NCBI GenBank assembly: GCA_037783545.1 | Contig: JBBELK010000570.1 | Coordinates: forward strand, 806,001 to 870,000 | DNA length: 64,000 nucleotides | Reading direction: 5' to 3' | Origin: Henricia sp. BOLD:AAB3569 | Taxonomy: Eukaryota > Echinodermata > Asteroidea > Spinulosida > Echinasteridae | In this document: positions 11,331-21,360 of the stretch, piece after piece | How positions within the stretch are numbered: the stretch's first letter is position 1 | How the letters are laid out: the number at the start of each line of letters is the position of its first letter | The notes under the pieces: generated by a model | Told to the model about the DNA's origin: nothing | Database searches by the model: none | Seen by the model: the letters and a program-made list of their open reading frames with translations, nothing else | Translations under genes and position numbers: made by a program

Positions 11331-12202
11331 TCATAGGCCATGGGCCAAAATCTGTAAGAGGCCTAGAAATCGAGTTTCGTTTTTACTCTTTAGGGGCAAC
11401 TTTATTTTTCGGATATAAGTAGTTTGGGACATGCTGAATAATATTTCACTTGTTCACATTTGAATTATCTGCTCGTAAATTAGAAATAAAGGTCAGAAAA
11501 ATCGGCGATTTTGGTCGCTTTCTTGTACGGTTTTTCTCAACCTCGATCTATCTATCCATTGCAAAATGCAGTATCATCGCGGTAATCTGGACACGAGTTA
11601 GGATTACAGTAGACTGGTTTCCACTCCACCCTAGCTGGCCGTGCAAGACATTTCGTGACTGCAACTATAAAGAGAAGTTGATTAATGCCATTCAGCGGGA
11701 ATTAGTTGAGAAGAATAACGAATTCGCTCAGGAAATCGAACTGTGCTGGGTTTAAGCACTCACCCGGGGGCTGTGCTTGCGCTCGCGCTGCCTATCGTTT
11801 TCAGTCTATTATATTCTGCCCGCGGTTAAGTTTGGTGATTGTTGGAGCTACGTTTTTGTATACCAATATAATACTGTTCCAGATGTTATGTTTATGTATT
11901 TGACAGTTTGTAATCTCATTTTGTACCACGTAAAGTTCAATAAAATAATTGTAAGCATAGGCCTATAAGACTAGACAAGAAGAAGGGTGTTCGCAACATG
12001 AAAACGTGTAGCTACTGTCCTTTTCAGTGAATACGCATTTAAGTGTCATTAGAGTGCTTGAATGAAGAAACCTTTGTGCTCTTATTATGCTTATGAATGT
12101 TGAATTCGGACTAATTCACACAAAACAGATTTTGCCCTTGAGACGCAATACACGCCCCCATACACGCAAAATAATTTTGTAAACTTGGACGTTCGTCAGT
12201 AT

Positions 12203-12233
12203 TGCGCGCGCGCCAAATTCGTGCCACGAGCTA
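12203..12233. repeat. Left arm of GC-core palindromic MITE
   Basis: CGTCAGTATTGCGCGCGCGC followed by CAAATTCGTGCCACGA is the inverted counterpart of 13906-13965. The two arms form one copy of the palindromic element seen whole at 23329-23461. Here its centre is occupied by the LINE fragment 12234-13905. Single-arm relatives lie near 17098-17152 and 37670-37725. Confidence 0.75.
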
Positions 12234-12242
12234 ATCCAAGTA

Positions 12243-13658
12243 TGGGATATTTATAAGGAACTGAAGGCAGTGTCTGTTTCTAAAGCGGGAGGCCCCGACA
12301 ACATTCCTCAGAGAGTGCTGAGGGAATTTGCATATGAGCTCAGTAGCCCGGTAACTGAGATTATGAATAGATCATTTGAACAGGGGATTGTCCCAAATCA
12401 GTGGAAACTAGCTAATGTAATTCCTGTACCTAAACAGACACCGCCCTCAGTTGACAAGCTAAGGCCAATTTCACTGACTAGTAGTTTGGCTAAGATTGCT
12501 GAAAGTTGTATTTCCAAATTTGTGCTGAATTCAGTTCATCCTTATATTGATTGTAGGCAGTACGGGAACCAGAAGGGTACATCAACCACACATTGCATGA
12601 TAGATGTTTACCATCAGCTAGTGTCAGCAGCTGAAAAATCGGGTAACATTAGTACATTGGTCCTAACTGACTTTTCAAAGGCATTTGACGTTATTGACCA
12701 TAACATTGCCTTCTCTAATCTTATGGAGTTGGGTGTGTCACCTTCTATTGTGCAGTGGGTGGTTGACTTTATCTCTGGCAGAAAGCAACGTGTTAAATAC
12801 AAACAGACATATTCTGATTGGATAACGCTTTTGGGTGGGGTTCCGCAGGGGACTATCTTGGCTCCAATCATTTTCCTGTGTACAATAAACAGTGCCTTAG
12901 ATGAATACAGAAATTCGAATATCCACGTATGGAAATACGTTGATGACTTGACGATTGGTGAGGGGCGGAGCTATGGTACACTGAGTGAAATCCAAAAGAG
13001 CTTGGATGTCTTGCATCAGTGGACCATGGATAACAAATTAAAATTGAACCCATCAAAGTGTAAAGTCATGCAGGTATATTTTGGTCAGATGTGGATGTTT
13101 CGCATTTCTGATAAGAATCTCCTTGTCGTAGATAAGGTAAAACTGTTGGGGGTGATTATTCAGAATGATCTGAAATGGGAGGGACAAGTTGATGATATGT
13201 ATTGCAAGGCAAGCAGGAAGTTGTTCATGTTGAGAAAACTAAAGGATGCTGGGTTGGATGCTGAAGAGCTCCTTATTGTATACAAAAGCTATATACGCCC
13301 AGTTCTTGAATATGCAGCCCCTTTATGGAACGCCGGTCTTACCCAGAGACAGGTTTGTAACCTTGAGAAACTCCAGAAGCGTGCTTGCCGTTGCATTCTC
13401 TCCAAACAATATACTACGTACAGTGATGCTCTGATTTCCTTACAACTTGACTCACTACAAGATCGGAGAGAGACAATTTGTAGGCAGTTTGCTAAGAGAG
13501 CAAGCACCTCTGTGAGATTCTCAGGGTGGTTCCCTGCCTCTCGGTGTACATCTAACATGCAATTACGCCATCAGTCAAAATATGGATCATATAAATGTAA
13601 AACAAATAGGTTCAGAAAAAGCCCACTCCCTTACCTCACAAATCTAATGAATTCTTGA
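12243..13658 (+). pseudogene. Non-LTR retrotransposon reverse transcriptase (5'-truncated LINE)
   Basis: An uninterrupted frame runs from about 12243 to TGA at 13656-13658 and encodes the reverse transcriptase and C-terminal part of a LINE ORF2. Visible motifs are VLTDFSKAFDVIDH (motif A with the catalytic Asp), GGVPQGTILAPIIF (motif B), KYVDDLTIG (motif C, YVDD) and VKLLGVIIQNDLKW. The apurinic endonuclease domain is missing, so the copy is 5'-truncated and dead on arrival, though its reading frame is otherwise intact and probably young. The 3' end carries AAAGATATAT repeats, typical of CR1/L2-group LINEs. No authentic start codon is present, because coding continues upstream to the junction with the MITE arm at about 12234. 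Confidence 0.93.
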
Positions 13659-13905
13659 AATCTTAACTACCTCTGGGGAGGGATGGTATAGTCAGCCCTA
13701 AGCTTGGTCATTTGTTGTATATGTATTTTTGTTAAATGTGCTTTAGTGTGTTTTTTTTGGTAATAGTGAGTGTTATACTGAAGTTTTAAGATGTTTTTGA
13801 TGTATCACGAGAATTTACTTTTGTGAAAGATGTTGCAATTCAGTTTTTTTTTACTGCAATAACAGCTTGTGTGAATAAACCAAAGATATATAAAGATATA
13901 TATTT
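13659..13905 (+). mobile_element. LINE 3' UTR and ATAT-rich tail
   Basis: This is the non-coding 3' end of the LINE at 12243-13658. It finishes in two or more AAAGATATAT-like units at about 13881-13905. It then runs directly into the GC-core MITE arm, which marks the insertion boundary. Confidence 0.75.
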
Positions 13906-13965
13906 CGTGGGATGAACTTGGCGCGCGCGCACACTGACGAGCATGCTGTGCCTTTAAAAAAGAAT
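13906..13965. repeat. Right arm of GC-core palindromic MITE
   Basis: TTCGTGGGATGAACTTGGCG, GCGCGCGC and GACGAGCATGCTGTGCCTTT mirror the left arm at 12203-12233 and match the right half of the intact copy at 23329-23461. Confidence 0.75.
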
Positions 13966-14609
13966 TACACCGTGGATTGTTTTTACTATGTTAAAGTGTT
14001 TGTATTTATGAACACGTACACGTGCAGTTGAAACTAAACATGGGCCGGGGTGGGGTGTTTCGGAGAGCGTTTCGGGCCGCGTTCCCCCAGCAAAAATCCA
14101 GTGCCTCTCCAGATTCCCGCTAGAAAAAAATAAAGGAAGTGCAAGTGAAAAAATGCATGATATAGCCCCTAGCCGTACATGTAATTTAACTTAAAAACGT
14201 GTCCCCGCGTCTCCCTTCACTAGCAATGCCCTCGTTCCCCATTGACAAAACAAAGGTATTAATGGCAAAATGTCACTATTTTGACCAAAAAATGGGCAAA
14301 CAAATCTCCAAATAAGTATTGTTTCTCCTGTGTTAACCTATTGGGCCTACAATTTACAAGCAGCGAACATAAGATTCGGATTCAACATTATTGAAACTGT
14401 GCACCATTTTATGTCAACTCTGAAAGCATTTGCAGGCACTATGGTCAAAATACTGTTTTTGACCCAAAACGGGCAAATCCTGAATTCTTCCAGTCCAACT
14501 AGCACAGGGTCATTTTGCATTAATAATGTAAACAATGTTACGTGCAATGTGGACCAGCGGTTTCGGATTCACGGCATAGTATAAAGATCACTTAAAAAGT
14601 TAAGACGAT

Positions 14610-14812
14610 CGAATTCGATACAAATAGCTCAATTGGTAGGGCATCTGCACGTTGATCAGAAGGTCCGCAGTTCGAATCCTGGAGGAGTCAAGTTGCTTTT
14701 TACTGCATCCGGATTTCCGAAATTCATGGACATTTGTCAACATTTGTATCAAATTCATTCAACCCGGTGCGGCGGTTCCTGGATTATAATCCCTAAAAAT
14801 AATCACTTATTC
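14610..14812 (+). mobile_element. tRNA-derived SINE with 12-bp target-site duplication
   Basis: AAGTTAAGACGA at 14598-14609 is repeated exactly at 14813-14824 and flanks the insertion. The head (about 14627-14690) has an A-box-like TAGCTCAATTGGTAGGG and a B-box-like AGTTCGAATCC, as in RNA polymerase III promoters of tRNA genes. The body then reads CAAGTTGCTTTTTACTGCAT, CCGGATTTCCGAAATTCATG. The same head and body recur inverted at 41880-42034, so this is a family. It is nested in the foldback element 11334-15312. Confidence 0.88.
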
Positions 14813-15315
14813 AAGTTAAGACGAAGGCGAAGCTCAATATTTCTAGGCCTCTTACAAATGTTGGCCTAACCCCTATATGTAGGCCTATATTGCGATTGCA
14901 GTCACATAATTATTTATTGCTAATGGGGATAGACCTACTGACTGCAAATGGGTTCCTTTTTCATTCTCAATCATGTCAATATACACGTTGGTACGGCCAG
15001 GGCACTGAGCTTTATTGGGCCAGGGTGGATCGGGATCCAGTCTATTGTAATCCTAACTCGTGTCCAGATTAACGCGACGACACTGCATTTTGCAGTGGCA
15101 GCGATAGCTCGAGGTTGAGAAAAACCGCGCGAGAAAGCGGCTTAAAGAGTTGATTTTTCTTACCTTTATTTCTAAGTTACGTGCAAATGGTTCAAATGTG
15201 AACAAGTGAAATATTATTCAGCATGTCTCAAACTGCTTATATCCGAAAAATGAAGTTGCCCCTAGAAAGTAAAAACGAAACTGCAAGATACGGGCCTTTG
15301 GCCCGTGGCCTATCA

Positions 15316-15545
15316 GTTAATCACAGACGTGCTCTATCGGGTTGAGATCGGGGGACATGGCTGACCACTCCATATGAGGCACTCCAACTTCGTTAAGGCG
15401 ATCTCAGACGATTCTTGCATGATGTGGAGGTACATTGTCATCCATGAAGACAAAGTCCGGGGCGCGTCCCGATACTCGTACCCAGACCTGCTGTGAATGC
15501 TCGCACATCAGGTCTGAGGAACCACGATATGTGCAACCATGCATG
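15316..15545 (-). pseudogene. Tc1/mariner transposase fragment, catalytic region (5' half of split copy)
   Basis: On the minus strand this reads DFVFMDDNVPPHHARIV, a stop, DRLNEVGVPHMEWSAM, then SPDLNPIEHVCD. These are the second catalytic Asp motif and the SPDLNPIE motif of Tc1-like DDE/D transposases. Coding continues at 11330 after the foldback element. At least two in-frame stops show it was already decayed. Confidence 0.88.
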
Positions 15546-15638
15546 TCCTGAAGGAACAAAAAAACTGCCCCCCGAAACTAACTTATTGTGAAACTTATAG
15601 CGACATTTAACCCCAAAAGAGGGAATTTACAAATGTAC

Positions 15639-15681
15639 CTTGTTTTTCTGTCGCATCGACGAAGACCTGCACAAAGTGGGG
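15639..15681 (-). CDS. Gene A exon 2: 43-nt microexon
   Basis: The minus strand reads a pyrimidine-rich TTTTTTTCAG acceptor (AG at 15682-15683), a 43-nt exon, and a GTACATTTG donor at 15638. The exon starts in phase 0 and ends with one extra base. This converts the phase-0 donor of exon 1 (17500) into the phase-1 acceptor of exon 3 (3810). It encodes PHFVQVFVDATEKQ plus the first base of a Gly codon. Gene B carries the same microexon at 23099-23141 with three nucleotide differences, of which only one is first-or-second-codon-position neutral in effect: the peptide is identical in both genes. The exon was found by collinearity of the two introns plus phase logic; no homology search was available. 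Confidence 0.85.
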
Positions 15682-16146
15682 CTGAAAAAAAGTGAAAATA
15701 CACTTGTTTCAGTTATTAATTAAATCTGAAAAACGCAGAGTGTCCTAAACAAAAATAAACAGGGATTTAATTGCTATGTTATTACTCTGAAATTTGATAA
15801 ACGGCAACGACTATCCGTTTAATCATCATATTCGAATTATCTTTCTGCGGACACCAAGAAATCCAGAATGACTGAGCACCGATGGTTTAAACCAATGGTT
15901 CAAAGCGACTCTTAAACCTTTTAACCATAACCCCATGGAGGATTTGGTACCAATAGGGTTAATTATTAGGTGAAATAATGTGCGGCTAAAGCTGAAACCG
16001 AAATTAGGTATGCCCGGGATCAATTACAAAATGCATTAAAAGTTGTTAAATTGTAAAAAATTAAAGGAAAAATTGTTTGAAATATGTGCGTTAGAATAAT
16101 TTGGTAAACAATATTTAGCGGATGGTCCCTTTAACTCGTTAATTAA

Positions 16147-16440
16147 ATGCGACGGCACGACGCGACATTGCGATGGCACGACGCGACAATGCGACGGCAC
16201 GACGCGACTATGCGACGGCACGACGCGACGCTGCAGTGGTGCTATACAAACAGTACAAACTATGCGACGGCACGACGCGACTATGCGACGGCACGACGCG
16301 ACAATGCGACGGCACGACGCGACGGTACGACGCGACAATGCGACGGCACGACGCGACGGTACGACGCGACAATGCGACGGCACGACGCGACAATGCGACG
16401 GCACGACGCGATTATGCGATGGCACGACGCGACTATGCCG
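16147..16440. repeat. 21-bp minisatellite
   Basis: About 14 copies of a 21-bp unit (TGCGACGGCACGACGCGACWA) occupy this interval, with a short interruption near 16231-16262 and some units shortened. Because 21 is a multiple of three, open frames run through the array on both strands and give repetitive pseudo-proteins such as RRHDATM. It lies in gene A intron 1, between exon 2 (15681) and exon 1 (17500). Confidence 0.92.
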
Positions 16441-17499
16441 TCGACCACGCCACACATGCGACGCTGAAATGGCAGTAATAGAATTCCATACTATTCTGTG
16501 CGTTGGGTATTCGTGCAAAATTTATAAATTACAAGCACGAAGAGCTTCCTGAACCGTGAAGGATTGCCTTAATTTTGAATGGGACTGCAAATTACAAACC
16601 TGGGTTACTAACATTGGACGCACGCAATGACACTGCTAATAGTTCTGCGGGTGAGGTAATAAATTGGCAAATGGTTGGTAATTACGTATTTATGCTGTGG
16701 AAATACATTACGTAGGTCGCGTGTATAACCTTGAGAGGCTTTCTTTGGATTTACAGTCGAGCTTCCATACAACAGCAACGTTAAGACAATTTTGGGTTAT
16801 GAAAATGAATGTTTTTCGGCCACAATTTCTTTTATTTCAATGTTTTCATTGCTGATATTACAACTTCCTTTTGTAACAAGGTTCTTGTTAATTATAATAT
16901 GCAAAACCTTAAGTTACATTTTTTTCTCCAAACAGTAAACTTATTTTACAAGAAACATGAATACAGGATTTTTAAAGCGATTATTTGCATTTTTATTTCT
17001 TTATTTTTTGAATTTCCTTTTTTTAGATGATAAATCCATTTATAACGCTATGCATAGCTAAACTCCTCCTAATATCCCTTTGCTATGGAGATGCCTATTT
17101 CGTGGCACGAATTTGGCGCGCGCGAATCGCTGACGAGCATGTGCCTTTAGGCCTAAGGGCGAAACCATTTTGTCCCTACTTTTTCGCAAAGTTAATTTTT
17201 TTCTTCATATTGATTCAACATGTGTAGGCCTATATAGTATTTTAAAAGTTATTTCTTCATTAATTTATTTCACACTCGCCAAATTATTTGTGAAATGTTC
17301 AACAAAATACAAATGTAGCTGGTGATTCGTTTGAGAAGAAAAATATTATCAGCAAAAAACAAATTCGCCTTTAATTATTTTGATGACTGGTGTGTATTTC
17401 TGACAAGGTCGCTTTAAACCATCGGTGCTCAGTCATCAAAACGCAGTGTACGACGACCAAAACCGGTCAACTTCAGAGCATGTGATTAATAAGGCTTAC
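16441..17499. other. Gene A intron 1 remainder
   Basis: No coding signal is seen. Parts are collinear with gene B intron 1 (for example about 16990-17035 with 31918-31975, and about 17402-17435 with 32025-32050). A half-copy of the GC-core MITE at about 17098-17152 interrupts that collinearity. GACTGAGCACCGATGGTTTA occurs inverted at about 15869 and 17415. Confidence 0.55.
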
Positions 17500-17862
17500 C
17501 TCCTCTGGTCCGTAGTACATGAGGTCGGTACCGTGTTCGGCTTCCACCGCCAACGGGAACCGCGACGCCGTGGCCCCGTTCAGCTCACACCTCTTCTCCC
17601 GATCCGAGTAGTGGAATGAAAAACATTGACTCTCGGTTATCGCACACAATTTGATGCAAAAGACGCTCGAAGCAACGGTGAGATTGCGATATGTTTGACC
17701 AAGAAGGATCCGGTTAGGAACGCCGTAAAAAGCGTATTGCAAACCCCGCAAGTTGCCATCTGCGCACCGCTTATTTGCTGGACCCGTATATGTGCTGGCA
17801 ACCGCAGTTATACATGTACAGCCAAAACCGACGAGGATAGCCAAACAAAATATCTTCCACAT
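17500..17862 (-). CDS. Gene A exon 1: signal peptide and PAN/apple-like domain
   Basis: This first coding exon of gene A runs from ATG at 17862 to the donor GAG|GTAAGC at 17499. With exons 2 and 3 it gives a 320-residue protein. Residues 1 to about 22 are a hydrophobic signal peptide (MWKIFCLAILVGFG), so the product should be secreted. Residues 33-119 resemble a PAN/apple domain: C33, then C69-x3-C73-x6-C80-FSFHY-x6-C92-ELN, ending near DLMYYGP. Such domains bind proteins or carbohydrates; the ligand here is unknown. N60-L-T is a potential N-glycosylation site. A more upstream in-frame ATG exists at 17997, but the aligned position in gene B has an in-frame TAG just before the conserved ATG, so 17862 is the better start. 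Confidence 0.85.
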
Positions 17863-18062
17863 TTTGAAAGAGAGCTTTCGGTAAATGATATCAACCATGC
17901 GTAGGCTACTCGGTTTCGATAATGTATATGAGCACAAAGATAAAGCTAGTTGTGCTGATGATGAACGACAAAATGTTATTGTAAGATTTTGATACATCCA
18001 TTCAATGAAACCTCATCTGGTTGTTATGGTAACCGTTATCTTAGACATGCGCACAATGGCGT
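17863..18062 (-). promoter_or_regulatory. Conserved upstream block of gene A
   Basis: About 190 bp upstream of the start codon align with 34273-34445 upstream of gene B. Shared blocks are GTTGTGCTGATGATGA (17949), GTAAGATTTTGATAC, ATCTGGTTGTTATGG (18014) and a GACATGCGC block. This is expected if the promoter or 5' UTR was duplicated with the gene. No TATA box is certain. Confidence 0.55.
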
Positions 18063-19159
18063 GCCAACAAGGACAAAGTTACCTATATAAACACCTCAAC
18101 AAAAGTAAGTTCCCCCTAAACAATTGATTATATCTCTCAAAGTAAATTTCGGAATTGCACGAAACTTGGTGTGAATGATTAGTGCAATGCATGGAATGTG
18201 CATTACAAGTGGTGGGTCCATACCTAATGTTGTGCGGGAATAAGTAGCATTTAAAGGTGAAATTGACACTTTTCAAAAATTGCAAAATGCAGTCAACAAA
18301 TTATTCCCAATTCTTTTCACACATGACAAGTACAAATTTGGTCCTCAATATCTTGTGTAACCACCATAATCTTGACACATGATATTGAGCCTGGAAGTTG
18401 GGAGTAATGTGGTTTTTGAGCTTTTTTCACCCATTTGTTTAAATTTAAAATATGCTAGATAGGCCTACTGAGTCTACTGACTTTTGAACACAGGACGTCT
18501 CCTCCGGGAAATCAAGTATAAGGTCAATGTGACAGTGAACATTAAACAATAAGACAATGCACAACAGCTAACTAACGTTGGTATAAATTTGCACGTTTCG
18601 TAACATCATATTTTGGAAATAAAATTGAAGGCATCCCCCACCCCCAAATGTATGTGCCTGCACACACCATCATACATCATTAGCAATCTTTATTACATCA
18701 ACTATATAACAATTGGTTTCCAGGATGAGGCTTATTATTACGTGAGCGTTAACAATTAATAACCGAAATTTGACAAAAAGGTCGAAAACAACATTTTGTT
18801 CAATGTTTTCGCTTCGGACTGAAGACATAATTGCGAATGTGGATGATTCGTCAACTATACAGGTGGGCTTAATGTAAAGGCATATAAAACAAACCTGGAA
18901 TTCAATGCATTTGAACATTTTGCTCAAGCTAAACGGTTCTTAATAAAAGGTGGAAAATGCATTTATTAGCCTTGACAGATTATATAATGTCAATTCATCC
19001 GTGCGGATTGCTTGAATATTGCATTAATTCAAGTATTTTTTGTATTTTGTCTAATAAGCCATTGCGGCATTAATTAATATGTTACAATATTTTAACAATG
19101 TAATGCGTCGTTCGTCTCCTGAAAAAAATGTATCAGATTTTTCCTATTTCAATATGTTT
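18063..19159. other. Intergenic, no gene recognised
   Basis: This holds AT-rich sequence. ACAAAAGTAAGTTCCCCC at about 18100 resembles the end motif of the MITE at 29093-29771. No coding frame with a recognisable domain was found. Confidence 0.5.
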
Positions 19160-19164
19160 ACTCA

Positions 19165-19830
19165 TTTTCACTATTTTATTTATTTATTTATTTATTCCAT
19201 TTATTTACCCAGGGTGTGCCCAAACAGTTTACAAAAACTGGTTTCCATTTGGGCCCTGCAAACACTCGTAAAACAAATATATTAAATTAAACAACTTTAC
19301 ACAATCACAAACAAACTGGAATAAGATACAACTACAACATCAACAATTCACAAAACTAATGGTTACAGAAGAACAACATCACAAGAAATATTATACATGC
19401 ACGTGACACTGAAATTACGCTAATTACGAGAAGGGCGAAAAACCCGCAAAAAAAAACTCAAGAGAAAAAAATGGGACAATTCACTTCCGGCTCCAAAATT
19501 TAAAGTTTAATTTTATGGCAACCAAGTCCTACATGTACGACTCCGTCAATTAGCATTTCCCCCCTGAAGTTGATCATGTGAATATTATGTTTGGCGAAGT
19601 GCCGATTTGTATGAGCTCAAAGAAGACATAGTAGTTCTAAGGTGGGCACTAAGACTGTTCCAAATTGCGGCGCCAGTTACAGCAAAACTCGAGGCGTAAG
19701 ACTCCTTTCGTGCAAACGGAATTTTCAGAGTCTTTTCGGCAGATTTACGAGTTTCTCGAGTTTTACTTTGTACGTATGGTGTAAATAGACTTGCCATATA
19801 CTGCGGGGCCAAGGAATTGATGCTTTTAAA
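19165..19830 (-). pseudogene. LINE ORF2 C-terminal fragment with AATA-repeat tail
   Basis: The minus-strand frame 19812-19585 reads APQYMASLFTPYV near its start and GAAIWNSLSAHLRTTMSSLS, then SYKSALRQ. This is the standard C-terminus of CR1/L2/Rex-type LINE ORF2 proteins. The 3' UTR continues down to 19165-19190, where the minus strand ends in an AATA microsatellite. Only the last 75 or so residues remain, a typical severe 5' truncation. Confidence 0.85.
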
Positions 19831-20640
19831 GACAAATATATATAGCTATTAGCTGCTGAAGTCACTCTATACCACATAAATCGGGTTGTCCTATGTTATT
19901 TACCGCAATACCCATTCTATGCATTGATAGAAAAAAGAAAAACGGAGAGAGGAAGAAGAAGAGAAAACAAAAACAATTAATGATCACAGGATGATACCAT
20001 TTTGCCATGAACATGTCATCCCGCAACAAATTACCACGGAATCTCAACAAGTCGGATGGCACTTTTATAGCTCCGTACGAAGCATACCAAAACTTATGTT
20101 GTTTGTGTCTCTCAACCTTTATAGGGCCAATAAATTCGTTATTCAAACCAAATTATGTTTTCAATGAGAACGCTTTAGCAGCGCCTCATGGTGTGACAGC
20201 ACCTTTTAGCTGCGCCCTATATATGGTGGGAACTATAAGGCGCCCTTTAACGGCATATTATGCATGGTGTATTCCACACCGCTATTTAAATTACCAAAAT
20301 AAGCTGTTTGTTGCAACGTGGTGCAAGTGGCGATCGGATGCGAAGTATAGCCTACAGTCAATACCGTGTTCACGGCAGAATGGCAGAAAGCAACCAAACT
20401 GTTGGTTGCTAGATATTGGCTTGCAGCCCCATAGCAGCATATCATTTGCTTCTGAACTGCACCTATCAAAGCAAAGAAATCGGGGCAACAGCCGAGGTGC
20501 AAAATGTACACGCAAAAAGCTAATTTAATGCACCTAAAATTTAGAATCTCCGACGAGAACTACCCGGCGTTCTAATTACCTTAAGTAAAGCATTCTGGGT
20601 GAACTAAATTTACGATTGCGCAAGCGTGGAAAGGCTTCAT
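19831..20640. other. Spacer between the paralogs, no gene recognised
   Basis: Open frames on both strands (for example 20007-20528 plus) overlap each other and show no domain. I see nothing I can assign. Confidence 0.45.
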
Positions 20641-20701
20641 GTCGGTGTTTCCACGGTATGTATAGTTGTGTCGAACGTACCATTTTCGAGTAATATTAAA
20701 T

Positions 20702-21252
20702 CTACGAGCGATTGGGACAGCAGTAACCTTTCGTAATAGGATCAGGTCTGGGTGTGTTTGCTATGAGGCCTTCGTAACACTCGAAGCCAGTGTACGTCAA
20801 GCAACCTTCTAATACCCGAGCATCGCGGTTTGGTATGGCAAAATTAAACCATTGCCAGGAGCGGTATCCCTGAAAATACGCCTCCTTCAGCTCAGCAAGG
20901 GTGCACAGATGAGCAGCCCGGGCAGAGCAGTCACTGATCATCCCTTCACGGTCTGTCACGGCGTAACCACGCTGCGTGTGGAAGGGGTGTCGATAGCTCA
21001 GTGGACGCGAGCAGCAGAGCCCACGGGCCGGGATGGAGAGTGGCGGGTCGTGGTAGGTCACTTCCGTCTCGGTCAGTTTGGCCTGGCTGTCGGTGTTGGA
21101 GTACCACAAGCTGAGGGACGTGATTACCGGGTAGCCTTGCTGGTTGGCGTGCTGGAGTTCCCACTGCAAACAGAGATGTTGATCCGTCCTCTTGCACTCA
21201 TCAGAAGCCGATGCGTGGGTTTGGTACCAGCTGTCAGTCCGGCTTGGGATGC
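20702..21252 (-). CDS. Gene B exon 3: double Cys-rich module
   Basis: This is the terminal exon of gene B, from the acceptor TTTTTCAAG|GC (AG at 21253-21254) to TAG at 20702, entering in phase 1. It is colinear with gene A exon 3 but two codons shorter around the VLEGCLTYTGF region. Both module copies keep their HLC-x3-EL, GY and G-x-CC signatures (QHLCLQWEL, AAHLCTLAEL, GLCCSRP, GYCCPNRS). Conservation of frame and of every cysteine but one in the GGC/GC loop region, despite third-position and amino-acid changes, argues that both genes have been under selection. The first part of the upstream intron is also homologous to gene A. Confidence 0.85.
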
Positions 21253-21360
21253 CTTGAAAAATGAACAGTAACATTTTGAACGTTTTACTTAAGCAACACC
21301 GCTAGGAGCCCTTGAAGAGATAACCTAAAGAAAAATCTGCTACAATATCTCAATGCTCAC

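Larger units (their letters stand above)
11334..15312. mobile_element. 4 kb foldback transposon with about 300-bp TIRs and TCA target duplication
   Basis: The element begins TAGGCCATGGGCC at 11334 and ends GGCCCGTGGCCTA at 15312, flanked by TCA at 11331-11333 and 15313-15315. The arms align in inverted orientation over about 300 bp (11334-11645 with 15000-15312), sharing the GGATATAAG, ACATGCTGAATAATATTTCA and GGACACGAGTTAGGATTACA blocks. The insertion splits a Tc1 transposase relic, which is contiguous once the element and one TCA are removed. The interior holds a MITE-interrupting LINE and a SINE but no transposase of its own. A 3-bp duplication fits PIF/Harbinger- or CACTA-like cut-and-paste, though TCA is not the usual Harbinger TWA. 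Confidence 0.9.

Noticed and set aside
14627-14700. A functional tRNA gene
   Set aside because: A- and B-box-like sequences are present, but the acceptor arms do not pair, the segment continues into a SINE body, and a 12-bp target duplication flanks the whole.
16036-16518. Long arginine/histidine-rich proteins on both strands
   Set aside because: They are produced by a 21-bp minisatellite without stop codons and have no independent support.
3254-17862. Direct splicing of exon 1 to exon 3
   Set aside because: The donor is phase 0 and the acceptor phase 1 in both paralogs, which would break the frame. The 43-nt exon resolves this.
17862-17997. Longer N-terminus for gene A starting at the ATG at 17997
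   Set aside because: The aligned upstream region of gene B has an in-frame TAG before the shared ATG, and starting at 17862 places a good signal peptide at the N-terminus.
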